From Achromobacter pulmonis (GTDB lineage: Bacteria; Pseudomonadota; Gammaproteobacteria; Burkholderiales; Burkholderiaceae_B): a stretch of DNA of 64,000 nucleotides. This document shows positions 9,070 to 19,136 of the stretch, in pieces (the first letter of the stretch is position 1; each line of letters begins with the position of its first letter). The notes below the pieces were generated by a model that worked only from the letters and a program-made list of their open reading frames with translations, was not told where the DNA came from and did no database searches. Location of the stretch: contig NZ_CADIJV010000004.1 in the NCBI RefSeq assembly GCF_902859765.1, forward strand, positions 1 to 64,000, given 5' to 3'. The translations under genes were made by a program, and so were the position numbers.

Positions 9070-9106
9070 AACGGGATCACGGCCGTGGGCGGCGTGATCC
9101 CGTTTT
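9070..9106 (+). terminator. Terminator between rph and the PrpD-like gene
   Basis: Arms AACGGGATCACG and CGTGATCCCGTT pair perfectly around an 11-base loop, ending in TTTT. It lies about 75 bp after the rph stop and also faces the convergent MmgE/PrpD gene, so it may stop transcription in both directions. Confidence 0.75.
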
Positions 9107-9144
9107 GGTTTGTCGGCCCGCGCCGATGGCGCGAGGGCGGCGTT

Positions 9145-10509
9145 TCAGGGCAGCAGGGCGCCCAGCTTGTCGGCCCGCTCCAGGTTCCAGATCGCGCCGA
9201 TCAGGCCGCGCAGCTCGGCGTCGGTGGCGGCGTCGGCATAGCGGCCCAGGCTCAGCGTCTTGGCCTCGATCTCGTCGCGCGACAGCGTATTGCCCGGATC
9301 GCCCTTGGGTTCGTCGACGCGACCGTGCAGCACGCGGCCGTCGCGAGTGTGCACCGTGACCTTGCCGATCCAGCGCTGCGGATAGGCGGCGTCGACCTCC
9401 GGATCCAGTTCCATCGTGACCCGGCCGCGGAAATCGGCCACCGCCGGATCGTCCAGCGCGGCATCGAATTCCGGCAGGCCGGCGCGGCCCTGGCGCGCGA
9501 TCAGGCCCAGCACCGTGCCCATCGAGAACTTGGACTGGTGCACCGTGCGCGGATCGACCACTGGCCCCAGCACGTCGATGGCGCCCTGGTGCACATGCGC
9601 CACCACGCGCGCGATATCGCCTTCGGCCAGGTCGTGTTCGCGCAGCACCTGCTGCAGCGCATCGGCCGCCGGATGGGTGTGGCGGCAGGAGGCATGGAAC
9701 TTGAACGAGGTTTCGGCCAAGGCCCAGCGCGTGCCCAGGCGATCGGTCAGGCGCGCCGGATCGGCATCGCTCGACATGCCGGCGGCCATGCCCTGCGGGC
9801 CTTCAAGGATGTGGCGCGCGCCGGTGAAGCCTTCCCGCGCCAGGTAGGCCGCGGCGATGCCGTTGGCGGCGGCGCGGGCGGTGTGCAGTTGCTTGGAGTC
9901 GGCGGCGTCGCGCAGGAATTCCCACAGGCCGGCGGCCTGGGTGCCAGCCGAGCCGAAGGCGTCCAGCATGGCGGCCGGCGACAGGCCCAGCAGGCGGCCG
10001 GTGGCGGCGGCGGCGGCCAGGGTGCCGGCCGTGCCGGTGGTGTGGAAGATCTTGTAGTGCGAGCGGCCGAGAAATTCGCCGACGCGGATGCCGACCTCGT
10101 AACCGGCCACGGCCGCCACCAGCGCGTCGCGGCCGCAGCGGCCCAGCGCCTGGGCCACCGCCAGCACCGGCGGGAACACCACGGCGGCCGGGTGGAACAC
10201 CGAGCCGTTGTGCACGTCGTCCTGCTCGACCACGTGGGCGGCGGCGGCGTTGACCATGGCGGCGAACACGGGCGAGGTGCGGCGCCGGTTGATCAGGATT
10301 TCGCTGGGGCCGTCGGCCGGCCCCATGAGGGCGGCATAGCGGTCGATGGCCAGCACCGGGCGCGACGCGGCGCCCGCCAGGATCGAGGCCAGACAGTCCA
10401 GCAGCAGGTCTTCGGCGCGGCGCAGCACCGGCGCGGGGATGTCCTCGAAGCGCAGGTTGGCGGCGAAGGCGGCAAGGGTGGCGCTCGGGGGGGAGATGTC
10501 GGAGGTCAT
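9145..10509 (-). CDS. MmgE/PrpD family protein
   Basis: A 454-residue member of the family that includes 2-methylcitrate dehydratase (PrpD) and immune-responsive decarboxylases. Recognisable features are the all-helical N-terminus (TLAAFAANLRFEDIPAPVLRRAEDLLLDCLASILAG), HVVEQDDVHNGSVFHPAAVVFPPVLAVAQ with the family's DD..H..S..H.G region, and FKFHASCRHTHPAADAL. The start at 10509 is two bases from the stop of the upstream acyl-CoA dehydrogenase, so the pair is translationally linked. No prpB or prpC lies nearby, so it is unlikely to be the methylcitrate-cycle enzyme. A dehydratase, isomerase or decarboxylase acting on an unknown organic acid is more likely. The substrate is unknown. Confidence 0.85.
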   Translation of the reverse strand: MTSDISPPSATLAAFAANLRFEDIPAPVLRRAEDLLLDCLASILAGAASRPVLAIDRYAALMGPADGPSEILINRRRTSPVFAAMVNAAAAHVVEQDDVHNGSVFHPAAVVFPPVLAVAQALGRCGRDALVAAVAGYEVGIRVGEFLGRSHYKIFHTTGTAGTLAAAAATGRLLGLSPAAMLDAFGSAGTQAAGLWEFLRDAADSKQLHTARAAANGIAAAYLAREGFTGARHILEGPQGMAAGMSSDADPARLTDRLGTRWALAETSFKFHASCRHTHPAADALQQVLREHDLAEGDIARVVAHVHQGAIDVLGPVVDPRTVHQSKFSMGTVLGLIARQGRAGLPEFDAALDDPAVADFRGRVTMELDPEVDAAYPQRWIGKVTVHTRDGRVLHGRVDEPKGDPGNTLSRDEIEAKTLSLGRYADAATDAELRGLIGAIWNLERADKLGALLP

Positions 10510-10511
10510 GG

Positions 10512-11672
10512 TCAGAAGGAGCGCGGCAGGCCCAGGATGTGTTCGGCGACGTAGGACAGGATCAGGTTGGTGGAGATCGGCGCGACCTGGTAGAGGCGGG
10601 TTTCGCGGAACTTGCGCTCGACGTCGTATTCGGTGGCGAAGCCGAAGCCGCCGTGGAACTGCAGGCAGGCGTTGGCTGCTTCCCAGGAGGCGTCGGCGGC
10701 CAGCAGCTTGGCCATGTTGGCCTGCGCGCCGCACGGTTCGTGGGCGTCGAACAGGCGGCAGGCCTCGTAGCGCATCAGGCTGGCGGCCTCGACGTTGATG
10801 TGGGCGCGGGCGATGGGGAACTGCACGCCCTGATTCTGGCCGATGGGGCGGCCGAACACCATGCGTTCCTTGGCGTAGGCGGTGACCTTGTCGACGAACC
10901 AGTAGCCGTCGCCGATGCACTCGGCGGCGATCAGGGTGCGTTCGGCGTTCAGGCCGTCCAGGATGTACTTGAAGCCCTTGCCTTCCTCGCCGATCAGGTT
11001 GTCGGCGGGGATTTCGAGGTTGTCGAAGAACAACTCGTTGGTCTCGTGGTTGACCATGTTGGGGATCGGCCGGATCGACATGCCGTGCTTGACCGCTTCG
11101 TGCAGGTCGACCAGGAAGATCGACATGCCCTCGGACTTGCGCGTGACCTGGTCCAGCGGCGTGGTGCGCGCCAGCAGGATCATCAGGTCGGAATGCTGCA
11201 CCCGCGAGATCCAGACTTTCTGGCCGTTGATGACGTAGCGGTCGCCGCGGCGCACGGCGGTGGTCTTGATCTTGGTGGTGTCGGTGCCGGTGGTGGGCTC
11301 GGTCACGCCCATGGACTGCAGGCGCAGCTCGCCGGCGGCGATACGTGGCAGGTAGTCGCGCTTCTGCGCCTCGGAACCATGCCGCAGCAGGGTGCCCATG
11401 TTGTACATCTGGCCGTGGCAGGCGCCGGAATTGCCCCCGCTGCGGTTGATTTCCTCCATGATGACCGAGGCTTCGGTCAGGCCCAGGCCCGAGCCGCCGT
11501 ATTCCTGCGGGATCAGCGCCGCCAGCCAGCCGGCCTCGGTCAGGGCGCGCACGAAGGCGTCGGGGTAGCCGCGTTCTTCATCGACCTTGCGGAAGTATTC
11601 GGCGGGGAACTGGGCGCACAGGTCGCGGACGGCTTCGCGGATGTCCTGGTAGGCGTGGGAGGCTTGAGACAT
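10512..11672 (-). CDS. Acyl-CoA dehydrogenase family protein
   Basis: A 386-residue FAD enzyme predicted to introduce a 2,3 double bond into an acyl-CoA. It has the N-terminal helical domain, the middle beta domain (LQSMGVTEPTTGTDTTKIKTTAVRRGDRYVINGQKVWISRVQHSD) and the C-terminal helical domain with ERMVFGRPIGQNQGVQFPIA and CLQFHGGFGFATEYDVERKFRETRL, which contribute to FAD binding and the active site. The start is at 11672; a 20-residue upstream extension does not look like protein sequence. It forms a two-gene operon with the downstream PrpD-like gene, suggesting consecutive steps in breakdown of an unidentified short or branched acyl compound. Confidence 0.9.
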   Translation of the reverse strand: MSQASHAYQDIREAVRDLCAQFPAEYFRKVDEERGYPDAFVRALTEAGWLAALIPQEYGGSGLGLTEASVIMEEINRSGGNSGACHGQMYNMGTLLRHGSEAQKRDYLPRIAAGELRLQSMGVTEPTTGTDTTKIKTTAVRRGDRYVINGQKVWISRVQHSDLMILLARTTPLDQVTRKSEGMSIFLVDLHEAVKHGMSIRPIPNMVNHETNELFFDNLEIPADNLIGEEGKGFKYILDGLNAERTLIAAECIGDGYWFVDKVTAYAKERMVFGRPIGQNQGVQFPIARAHINVEAASLMRYEACRLFDAHEPCGAQANMAKLLAADASWEAANACLQFHGGFGFATEYDVERKFRETRLYQVAPISTNLILSYVAEHILGLPRSF

Positions 11673-11905
11673 GGGATGGGCTGCGGTGTCGATGGGAAAG
11701 TGGAATTCGGGACAGGATCGAATGTGCCGCAAGGGGCCGCGCCTGCCAATTCACAATTCATTAATACGGGGTTCCTGTTCGCAAAAGCGCATTCATGTGA
11801 CGGCCGTTCGTCATGGACCGGCCGGGGTTGTGTCAAGAAATTGCCAAACTGCATCCCCATAATCGGCCGCATACGCCCCGGTGGCGATGCAACAGATGGA
11901 TGGAT

Positions 11906-13612
11906 ATGCGGAAAAATATCAGAGTGACGACGGCGGTTTCCGCCATTCTGGCGCTGTTCGTGGTGCTGTTCGCGCTGGCCGCGGCGGCCGGCGTCTTCGT
12001 GCTGCGGGAGAACCGCGCCGACATCGAGGCGCTGGGCCGGGGCAGCATCGAGCGCGCCAGCGACCTGTCGGACATGACCAGTCGCCTGTTCCAGGCGCGC
12101 GCCGCGCTGACCGATGCCAAGACCGCCATGGAAAGCGGGCTGGAGCAAGGCCGTGACCAGTCGCTGGCACACGCCGATGCGCTGCTCAAGCAGGCTGCCG
12201 CCAGCCTGGCGCGGCTGCGCGCCAATCCCGATACCAGCGCCCAGGGCGCGCCGCTGTTCGATCAGGCGCTGGCAGCCTACGCCGCCTTTGCCGACCAGAC
12301 GCTGGCGCCCATGTTCAAGGCCATCAAGGGCTGGAACGGCATCGAGGTCAACCGGCTGGTCGACAACGTGCTGCCGGTGTCGGGCTCGGCCTACGTCAAG
12401 CAGGCCGACGCTTATCAGGCCTACGCGCGCCAGCAGGGTCAGGCGGCGGTAGCTGGCGCCAGCCAGACCATGCAACGGGTGACGATGGTGGCGGCGGCGG
12501 TGCTGGCATTCGTGCTGGCGCTGGCGGTGTTGATCCGGCTGGCGTTCCGCCGCCGTATCCTGCGGCCATTGAACGAGGCCGGCGCGCACTTCGACCGCAT
12601 CGCCGACGGCGACCTGACCGGACAGATCGCGGCGCATGGCGATAACGAGATCGGCGTGCTGTATTCGGCCATGCGCCGCATGCAGACCGGCCTGTCGGCG
12701 GCGGTGGCGTCGGTGCGCCGCGGGGTCGAGGAAATCCATGCCGGCTCGGGCGAGATCGCCGCCGGCGGCGCCGACATGTCGGACCGCACCGCGCGCCAGG
12801 CCGGCTCGCTGCAGGAGGCCGCGGCCAACATGACACAACTGGCGCACACGGTGCAGACCACCGCTGGCAACGCCGACCTGGCCAGCCGTCAGGCCCATAG
12901 CGCCACCCAGCTGGCGCAGCGCGGCGGCGTCGCGGTGCAGGAAGTGGTGACCAGCATGCAGGGCATCGCCGACAGCGCGCGCCGCATCGGCGAGATTGTC
13001 GGCGTGGTGGACAGCATCGCGTTCCAGACCAACATCCTGGCGCTGAACGCGGCGGTGGAGGCGGCGCGCGCGGGCGAGCAAGGCAAGGGTTTCGCGGTGG
13101 TGGCGGGCGAAGTGCGCTCGCTGGCGCAGCGCAGCGCCCAGGCGGCCAAGGAAATCAAGGGCCTGATCGAGGATTCGGCCGCGCGCGTCGAGGCCGGCGT
13201 GCGCCAGGTGAGTCTGGCCGGAGACACCATGCGCGACATGCTGGCCTCGGTCGATCGCGTCACCCAGATCGTGGCGGAGATCTCCAGCGCCACCGCCGAG
13301 CAGGCGGCGGGCATTGCGTCGGTCAACGACGCCGTGGCCGACATCGAGCGCAGCACTCAGGAAAACGCCGCCATGGTCGAGCAGACCGCCGCCGCCGCGG
13401 CCGCGCTGGAGCAGCAGGCCCAGGGCCTGCGGCGCGCGGTATCGGTGTTCCAGATCGTCCCGGCGGCCGCCGGGCTGGCGTCAGGGAGCGAGTTGCGGCA
13501 GGGCGGCGCCGCTGTAGCGCTCGGCCACCAGCGACAGGTTCCCATGCTTGACCTTGTGCTTGACATGGGCGGCGGCCGACGCGATGTCCTCCGGGCGGAT
13601 GCGCTCGCATAG
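11906..13612 (+). CDS. Methyl-accepting chemotaxis protein
   Basis: About 568 residues. TM1 (about 9-30), a short four-helix-type periplasmic sensor (about 31-185), TM2 (about 190-212), a HAMP domain ([36 protein letters not shown]) and a long signalling coiled coil. The hairpin tip is the conserved [55 protein letters not shown]. The ligand is unknown. The start could also be the ATG at 11900; neither has a strong ribosome site. The last ~44 residues lie on the strand opposite the 3' end of the neighbouring c-di-GMP gene and do not resemble a chemoreceptor tail. The ancestral stop was probably near 13470, just after [12 protein letters not shown]. Confidence 0.9.
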   Translation: MRKNIRVTTAVSAILALFVVLFALAAAAGVFVLRENRADIEALGRGSIERASDLSDMTSRLFQARAALTDAKTAMESGLEQGRDQSLAHADALLKQAAASLARLRANPDTSAQGAPLFDQALAAYAAFADQTLAPMFKAIKGWNGIEVNRLVDNVLPVSGSAYVKQADAYQAYARQQGQAAVAGASQTMQRVTMVAAAVLAFVLALAVLIRLAFRRRILRPLNEAGAHFDRIADGDLTGQIAAHGDNEIGVLYSAMRRMQTGLSAAVASVRRGVEEIHAGSGEIAAGGADMSDRTARQAGSLQEAAANMTQLAHTVQTTAGNADLASRQAHSATQLAQRGGVAVQEVVTSMQGIADSARRIGEIVGVVDSIAFQTNILALNAAVEAARAGEQGKGFAVVAGEVRSLAQRSAQAAKEIKGLIEDSAARVEAGVRQVSLAGDTMRDMLASVDRVTQIVAEISSATAEQAAGIASVNDAVADIERSTQENAAMVEQTAAAAAALEQQAQGLRRAVSVFQIVPAAAGLASGSELRQGGAAVALGHQRQVPMLDLVLDMGGGRRDVLRADALA

Positions 13613-15337
13613 CGAAGGCGTGACGGTGAGCGCGCCGACGCCCAGCGTCACGAACGGGAAGAAGCGCGGCACGCCGTAGCGGTCCTCGGCCTCGATGCCG
13701 CCGTTGCGGCGGCCTTGATCGTCGTACAGATCGACGGCGCGCTCATTGAATTCGGCGATGATGCGCTGGATGCGTTCGCGCCAATCGGCGCTGCGCAGCA
13801 GCACCACGAAGTCGTCGCCGCCGACGTGGCCGACGAAATCGCGCAGCGGATCGCAATGGCGCTTGATGACTTCGGCGGTCAGCATGATCATGTCGTCGCC
13901 GCGCCAATACCCATAGACGTCGTTGAACGGCTTGAAATTATTCAGGTCGCCATAGCAGATGGTGAAATCCGCGGCGTCCTCCAGCAGCGTGGCGATGTGC
14001 CGGCTGATGGGGATGTTGCCCGGCAGCGAGGTCAGCGGATTGGCGTAGCGCGCGGCTTCGATGCGCATTTCGGTCACCGAGCGCACCAGCGTCTCGCCGG
14101 TGGCCAGACCGTCGTAGCGGCCGTCGCGGGTGATGATCAGGCCGTCCATCAGGTAGCGCTGGTCTTCCGAGATCAGCACATGGCTCAACTGGTCGATCGA
14201 CACGTCCAGGTCGACCAGCACCGGCTCGGCATTCATGAACGTGGAGCAGGTATCGCGGCCGAACAGCTCGCGGGTGTAGCGCTGCGCATAGTGTTCGGAG
14301 AAATCGCGGCGGTTGATGATGCCCACCGGCCGATTGTCGCCGTCGACCACCGCCACCGCGTGCAGATTCTTGTGCTCGATGAAGAGGCGGTGCACGTCGT
14401 CGTTGGTGTGCTGGTTCAGCAGCGCGGCCGGCGCTTCGACCCGCAGGCTGGCGGCGGTGCCGCCCGCCGAGCGCTGCGACAGCGGGGCGGGCGTGCGCAC
14501 CCGCAGCGAATCGCGCAGCGGCGGGGTCAGCTCGGTCAGCAGGGCTTCGTCGGGGCGGCCCAGCAGCCAGCCCTGGGCGTAGCGGATCTCCAGGTCGCGC
14601 ACCACCGCCAGGTCCTCGGCGGTCTCGATGCCTTCGGCGACGATGGCGGTGCCCAGATACTGCGCCACCTTGAGAATGGCGCGCACCATGTTCTGCTTGC
14701 GGTCGTCGTGGCCGATGCCGTTGAAGAAATAGCGGTCGATCTTGACCAGGTCGGGCTGCATCTCGGCCCAAAGCTGCAGGTTCGAATTGCCCACGCCGTA
14801 GTCGTCCAGCGCGATGCGCATGCCGAATTCGCGCAGGCAGGCGAAGGCGCTGCCCAGCGTCGCCATGTGTTCGGACAGCGGGTCCTGTTCGGTCAGCTCG
14901 ACAATGATGCTGGAGGGCGCCAGCGTGCAATCCTTGAGCAGGCGCAGCGGCATTTCGTCGCCCCACAGGGTCCAGTAGTGGATCAGCGCCGAGCCCGACA
15001 GGTTCAGGAACAGCTTGCCGGCGGCGGCGTGCTGGTGGAAGCCCTGGGCGCCGGCGCGAAAGCTGGCCAGCTCCAATTGGGGATGCACGCCCTGGCGGCG
15101 GGCCTCGGCGAACAGGGCGTCGGGAAAGTGCAGGGGGGTGTCGACCGGGCCGCGGATCAGGCTTTCATGGCCGTAGATGCGGCTGTGCGACAGGTCGATG
15201 ACCGGCTGAAAGCGGGGCCTTAGCAGCCGTTCGCGCAGAATGCCGGCCAGGCTGACCGGGACGGGCGCGGCGGCGCTGGCGGAAAGAGGGGACGCGCTGG
15301 CCGCGGCCGGCCGGGGCAGAGCGTGAAGTGGGTTCAT
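13481..15337 (-). CDS. EAL-CBS-GGDEF cyclic-di-GMP signalling protein
   Basis: A 618-residue cytoplasmic protein with three parts. The EAL domain (about 30-275) keeps the usual catalytic residues: E in [10 protein letters not shown] in [11 protein letters not shown] in [11 protein letters not shown] in [13 protein letters not shown] in VKIDRYF, E in VAEGIET and Q in AQGWLLGRP. It should be an active phosphodiesterase. A CBS pair follows (about 300-430; [21 protein letters not shown]), which may sense an adenine nucleotide. The GGDEF domain (about 450-600) has [23 protein letters not shown] and GGDDF in place of GGDEF; the inhibitory RxxD site is degenerate (PLRD). No membrane segment is visible. 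The 3' end overlaps the convergent chemoreceptor gene by about 130 bp. Confidence 0.9.
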   Translation of the reverse strand: MNPLHALPRPAAASASPLSASAAAPVPVSLAGILRERLLRPRFQPVIDLSHSRIYGHESLIRGPVDTPLHFPDALFAEARRQGVHPQLELASFRAGAQGFHQHAAAGKLFLNLSGSALIHYWTLWGDEMPLRLLKDCTLAPSSIIVELTEQDPLSEHMATLGSAFACLREFGMRIALDDYGVGNSNLQLWAEMQPDLVKIDRYFFNGIGHDDRKQNMVRAILKVAQYLGTAIVAEGIETAEDLAVVRDLEIRYAQGWLLGRPDEALLTELTPPLRDSLRVRTPAPLSQRSAGGTAASLRVEAPAALLNQHTNDDVHRLFIEHKNLHAVAVVDGDNRPVGIINRRDFSEHYAQRYTRELFGRDTCSTFMNAEPVLVDLDVSIDQLSHVLISEDQRYLMDGLIITRDGRYDGLATGETLVRSVTEMRIEAARYANPLTSLPGNIPISRHIATLLEDAADFTICYGDLNNFKPFNDVYGYWRGDDMIMLTAEVIKRHCDPLRDFVGHVGGDDFVVLLRSADWRERIQRIIAEFNERAVDLYDDQGRRNGGIEAEDRYGVPRFFPFVTLGVGALTVTPSLCERIRPEDIASAAAHVKHKVKHGNLSLVAERYSGAALPQLAP

Positions 15338-15463
15338 CGCCGGGACATTCAGATACGATCAGTGACAAGATCGGCCATATTGACAATGAAATATGTCGGT
15401 GTTGTTGCGCCGCGGACAGGGTTGCTCCCTGGCCGCGGCGCCGCGCCCTATACAATTTCGGCC

Positions 15464-16087
15464 ATGACCTCTCCCAAGATTCCCGAATCCCTGCGCCGCG
15501 TCGTGCTGGCCTCCAACAACCCCGGCAAGCTGCGCGAGTTTTCCGCCTTGTTCGCGCCGCTCGGTATCGAGTTGGTGCCGCAGGGTGAGCTTGGCGTGCC
15601 CGAAGCCGAGGAACCCCACGTCACTTTTGTCGAAAACGCCCTGGCCAAGGCGCGCCACGCCAGCCGCCTGACCGGCCTGCCGGCGCTGGCCGATGATTCC
15701 GGCCTGTGCGTGGCCGCGCTGGACGGCGCGCCGGGCGTGTACTCGGCCCGCTACGCCAAGATGCATGGCGGCGAGAAGTCGGACCCGGCCAACAACGCGC
15801 TGCTGGTCGAGAAGCTGGCCGCGGCCACCGACCGCAGCGCCTGTTACGTGGCGGTGCTGGCGCTGGTGCGCGCCGAAAACGATCCGCGCCCGCTGATTGG
15901 CGAGGGCCTGTGGCAGGGCGAGATCATCGACCAGCCGGAAGGCGCCAACGGCTTCGGCTACGACCCGCACTTCTTCTTGCCTGACCAGGGCCTGACGGCG
16001 GCCGCGCTGGAACCCGAGGAAAAGAACCGCATCAGCCATCGCGCCCGCGCCCTGCGCGAACTGTTGAGCAAGCTGAACCAGGCTTGA
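15464..16087 (+). CDS. rdgB: RdgB/HAM1 family XTP/dITP diphosphatase
   Basis: A 207-residue enzyme that hydrolyses dITP, XTP and related non-canonical purine triphosphates to monophosphates, keeping them out of DNA and RNA. Family motifs are VVLASNNPGKLREFSALFAPLGIELV (substrate site), TFVENALAKARHASRLTGLPALADDSGLCVAALDGAPGVYSARYA (metal and general-base region), and EGANGFGYDPHFFLPDQGLTAAAL with ISHRARAL near the C-terminus. The ATG at 15464 fits the family N-terminus, although the ribosome site is poor. hemW follows after 39 bp, an rdgB-hemW pairing seen in many proteobacteria, so the two are probably cotranscribed. Confidence 0.95.
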   Translation: MTSPKIPESLRRVVLASNNPGKLREFSALFAPLGIELVPQGELGVPEAEEPHVTFVENALAKARHASRLTGLPALADDSGLCVAALDGAPGVYSARYAKMHGGEKSDPANNALLVEKLAAATDRSACYVAVLALVRAENDPRPLIGEGLWQGEIIDQPEGANGFGYDPHFFLPDQGLTAAALEPEEKNRISHRARALRELLSKLNQA

Positions 16088-16126
16088 CCACCGCGCGCAT
16101 ACGCGCCGCCCGCCGGAATATCTCGA

Positions 16127-17350
16127 ATGTCCATCACCATCCCCATCCGCAACGACATGGGCGCGGCGCGTCCGCGCCTGGTCACGCCGGCCGGCGCCAG
16201 CCTGACCAGCCTGCCGCCGCTGTCGGTCTACGTGCACGTGCCGTGGTGCGTGCGCAAATGTCCCTACTGCGACTTCAATTCGCACGCTACGCCCGACGGC
16301 GGGATTCCCGAGCGCGCCTATCTGGACGCGCTGCGCAGCGACCTGGAACAGGCACTGCCCTCGATTTGGGGCCGCCAGGTTGTGTCGGTCTTCATCGGCG
16401 GCGGCACCCCCAGCCTGCTGTCGGCAGCGGGCCTGGATGAGCTGTTGGCGATGCTGCGCGCCTGTCTGAACGTGTGGCCGGACGCGGAAATCACCATGGA
16501 AGCCAACCCCGGCACCGCCGAGGCCGGGCGGTTCCGCGATTACGCCGCCAGCGGCGTGACCCGCTTCTCGCTGGGCATCCAGAGCTTTGACGACGCGCAG
16601 TTGCGGCAGTTGGGCCGCATCCACGACGCGGCCCAGGCCCGCGCCGCCATCGACATGGCCCAGCGCGCCGCGCCGCGCGTCAACCTGGACATGATGTTCG
16701 CGTTGCCGGGGCAGACCCTGCAAGCCTGCGTGCGCGACCTGCGCCAGGCCATCGGGTTCGGCACCGAACACCTGTCGCTCTATCACCTGACGATGGAACC
16801 CAACACCGTGTTCGCCAAGTTTCCGCCCGAGGACTTGCCGGACGACGACACCAGCGCCGCCATGCAGGACGCGGTCGAGGCCGAATTGGCGGCGGCCGGC
16901 CTGGCGCGTTACGAGGTCTCGGCCTACGCCAGGCCGGGTGCGCGCTGCCGCCACAACCTGAACTACTGGGAATTCGGCGACTACCTGGGCCTGGGACCGG
17001 GCGCCCACGGCAAGCTGTCGTTCCATGACCGGATCGTGCGCGAGGCCCGGCTGCGCAGTCCCGACTCCTGGATGCGGGCGGCGGCCGCGCGCGACGGCAG
17101 CCATCTGGCGGAAAGCCGCCAGGTCGGCCCGGACGAACTGCCGTTCGAGTTCATGTTGAACGCGCTGCGCCTGAAGGACGGCGTGGCGGCCACCCTGTTC
17201 AATGAACGCACCGGCCTGTCGCTCGCGGCGATCGCGCACCAATTGGAGGCAGCCGCCGACAAGGGCCTGCTGGACGCCGATCCCACCCGCCTGCGGGCCA
17301 CGCCGCTGGGCTGGCGCTTCCTGAACGATCTGCAGGAAATGTTCCTGTAG
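16127..17350 (+). CDS. hemW: Radical SAM heme chaperone HemW
   Basis: A 407-residue HemN-like protein that binds heme and an iron-sulfur cluster and is thought to deliver heme to client proteins. It has the radical SAM motif [13 protein letters not shown] (CxxxCxxC), the SAM-binding [16 protein letters not shown], and [22 protein letters not shown]. The C-terminal HemN domain follows, with [23 protein letters not shown]. HemN-type coproporphyrinogen dehydrogenases have an extra N-terminal Cys before the cluster motif, absent here, which favours HemW. The length matches the family. It lies downstream of rdgB and upstream of the glnA control region. Confidence 0.92.
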   Translation: MSITIPIRNDMGAARPRLVTPAGASLTSLPPLSVYVHVPWCVRKCPYCDFNSHATPDGGIPERAYLDALRSDLEQALPSIWGRQVVSVFIGGGTPSLLSAAGLDELLAMLRACLNVWPDAEITMEANPGTAEAGRFRDYAASGVTRFSLGIQSFDDAQLRQLGRIHDAAQARAAIDMAQRAAPRVNLDMMFALPGQTLQACVRDLRQAIGFGTEHLSLYHLTMEPNTVFAKFPPEDLPDDDTSAAMQDAVEAELAAAGLARYEVSAYARPGARCRHNLNYWEFGDYLGLGPGAHGKLSFHDRIVREARLRSPDSWMRAAAARDGSHLAESRQVGPDELPFEFMLNALRLKDGVAATLFNERTGLSLAAIAHQLEAAADKGLLDADPTRLRATPLGWRFLNDLQEMFL

Positions 17351-17356
17351 CAATCA

Positions 17357-17373
17357 GGCACCACAATGGGGCA
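17357..17373 (+). promoter_or_regulatory. NtrC-binding site 1 upstream of glnA
   Basis: GGCACCACAATGGGGCA matches the NtrC box (GCACCA-N3-TGGTGC) with one or two deviations in the right arm. Its centre is about 33 bp (three helical turns) from site 2, as expected for paired enhancer sites. Confidence 0.7.
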
Positions 17374-17390
17374 ATCATGCCCCATTATTT

Positions 17391-17405
17391 GCACCAGAAT
17401 GGTGC
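17391..17405 (+). promoter_or_regulatory. NtrC-binding site 2 upstream of glnA
   Basis: GCACCAGAATGGTGC is a perfect dyad and a full match to the NtrC consensus. It lies about 55 bp upstream of the sigma-54 promoter. NtrC itself is encoded downstream at 20201. Confidence 0.9.
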
Positions 17406-17458
17406 TACATTTTCCCATCGCCTTGTCGCCTCCCCCGGGCAATCCCGGGGGTAAAACC

Positions 17459-17474
17459 TGGCACGCTTATTGCT
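17459..17474 (+). promoter_or_regulatory. Sigma-54 promoter of glnA
   Basis: TGGCACGCTTATTGCT carries the -24 GG and -12 GC elements with canonical spacing and matches TGGCACG-N4-TTGC exactly. It lies about 60 bp upstream of the glnA start and directly below the NtrC sites, so glnA should be induced under nitrogen limitation. Confidence 0.92.
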
Positions 17475-17534
17475 TCCCTCTTTTATGCCAGTCGAGCGGC
17501 ACAGCCCTCGACCCTTTTATCTAATGGAGATGAC

Positions 17535-18947
17535 ATGGCAAGCCCGAAAGACGTCCTGAAACAGATCGCCGACAACGAAGTCAAATTCGTGGATTTCCGC
17601 TTTACCGATACGGTTGGCCGCGAGCACCACGTGTCGGTGCCCACGAGCGCGATCGATGAAGACAAGCTGGAAAGCGGACAGGCCTTCGACGGTTCGTCGA
17701 TCCCGGGCTGGAAGGGCATCGAAGCCTCCGACATGCTGCTCATCCCCGACCTGTCGACCGCCAACCTGGACCCGTTCCGCGAAGAGCCGACCCTGATCCT
17801 GTCGTGCGACGTGGTCGAACCGTCCGACCTGAAGGGCTATGACCGCGACCCGCGCTCGCTGGCCAAGCGCGCCGAAGCCTACCTGAAGTCCTCCGGCCTG
17901 GGCGACACCGCCTACTTCGGTCCGGAACCCGAATTTTTCGTGTTCGACGGCGTGACCTGGAACACCGACATGTCCGGCACCTTCGTCAAGATCAAGTCGG
18001 AAGAGGCCTCCTGGTCCACCGGCCTGGAATTCGAAGGCGGCAACACCGGCCATCGTCCCGCGGTCAAGGGCGGCTACTTCCCGGTTCCCCCGGTCGACTC
18101 GTTCCAGGACATGCGTTCGGAAATGTGCCTGCTGATGGAACAGATGGGCGTGCCGGTCGAAGTGCACCACCATGAAGTGGCCGGCGCTGGCCAGCTGGAA
18201 ATCGGCACCAAGTTCAGCACCCTGGTGCAACGCGCCGACTGGACCCAGATCGTCAAGTACATCGTGCACAACGTGGCCCACGCCTACGGCAAGACGGCCA
18301 CCTTCATGCCCAAGCCCGTCGTCGGCGACAACGGCTCCGGCATGCACGTGCACCAGTCGATCTGGAAGGACGGCCAGAACCTGTTCGCGGGCAACGGCTA
18401 CGCCGGCCTGTCGGAATTCGCGCTGTACTACATCGGCGGCATCATCAAGCACGCCCGTGCCCTGAACGCCATCACCAACCCGGGTACCAACTCGTACAAG
18501 CGTCTGGTGCCGCACTTCGAAGCCCCGGTCAAGCTGGCCTACTCGGCCCGCAACCGTTCGGCCTCGATCCGCATTCCGTACGTGGGCAACCCGAAGGGCC
18601 GCCGCGTCGAAGCGCGCTTCCCGGACCCGCTGGCCAACCCGTACCTGGCGTTCTCGGCCCTGATGATGGCCGGCCTGGACGGCGTGCAGAACAAGATTCA
18701 CCCCGGCGATCCGGCCGACAAGAATCTGTACGACCTGCCGCCGGAAGAAGACGCCAAGATCCCGACCGTGTGCTCTTCGCTGGAGCAGGCGCTGGAATCG
18801 CTGGACAACGACCGCGAGTTCCTGACCCGCGGCGGCGTGTTCAGCAACGACATGCTCAACGCCTACATCGACCTGAAGATGGCCGACGTGAGCCGTCTGC
18901 GCATGACCACGCACCCGGTCGAATTCGACATGTACTACAGCCTCTGA
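17535..18947 (+). CDS. glnA: Glutamine synthetase type I
   Basis: A 470-residue dodecameric cytoplasmic enzyme making glutamine from glutamate, ammonia and ATP. The length matches the type I family. Motifs are [27 protein letters not shown], the substrate-binding segment [16 protein letters not shown], and the ATP-site region [34 protein letters not shown]. The adenylylation site NLYDLPPEE is intact (Tyr about 399), so control by GlnE is expected. GGAG lies about 8 bp before the ATG. Paired NtrC sites and a sigma-54 promoter lie upstream, and ntrB and ntrC follow on the same strand, giving a glnA-ntrB-ntrC arrangement as in enteric bacteria. Confidence 0.97.
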   Translation: MASPKDVLKQIADNEVKFVDFRFTDTVGREHHVSVPTSAIDEDKLESGQAFDGSSIPGWKGIEASDMLLIPDLSTANLDPFREEPTLILSCDVVEPSDLKGYDRDPRSLAKRAEAYLKSSGLGDTAYFGPEPEFFVFDGVTWNTDMSGTFVKIKSEEASWSTGLEFEGGNTGHRPAVKGGYFPVPPVDSFQDMRSEMCLLMEQMGVPVEVHHHEVAGAGQLEIGTKFSTLVQRADWTQIVKYIVHNVAHAYGKTATFMPKPVVGDNGSGMHVHQSIWKDGQNLFAGNGYAGLSEFALYYIGGIIKHARALNAITNPGTNSYKRLVPHFEAPVKLAYSARNRSASIRIPYVGNPKGRRVEARFPDPLANPYLAFSALMMAGLDGVQNKIHPGDPADKNLYDLPPEEDAKIPTVCSSLEQALESLDNDREFLTRGGVFSNDMLNAYIDLKMADVSRLRMTTHPVEFDMYYSL

Positions 18948-18958
18948 TCGTCAGAGGC
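18940..18958 (+). terminator. Short hairpin at the glnA stop codon
   Basis: GCCTCTGATCGTCAGAGGC is a perfect 8-bp-arm dyad spanning the glnA stop. There is no T tract. It may attenuate readthrough into ntrB, which is usually needed in smaller amounts than glutamine synthetase. Confidence 0.45.
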
Positions 18959-19136
18959 CGTGGCTGGGGGAGCGCGATGATGTAGGCAGAAACCAGGGCC
19001 GACACCGCGCGCACCGCCAGGTCGCCGACCGACAGTTTGCCCCGCCGGCCCCGTGCCGGCGGGCAGGGCGCCGCAGATGAGCGCCGCCGGGCCGGTGTGC
19101 CGATTTCCCCCTTGTAGTCATTCGGGTACGTTGAAA

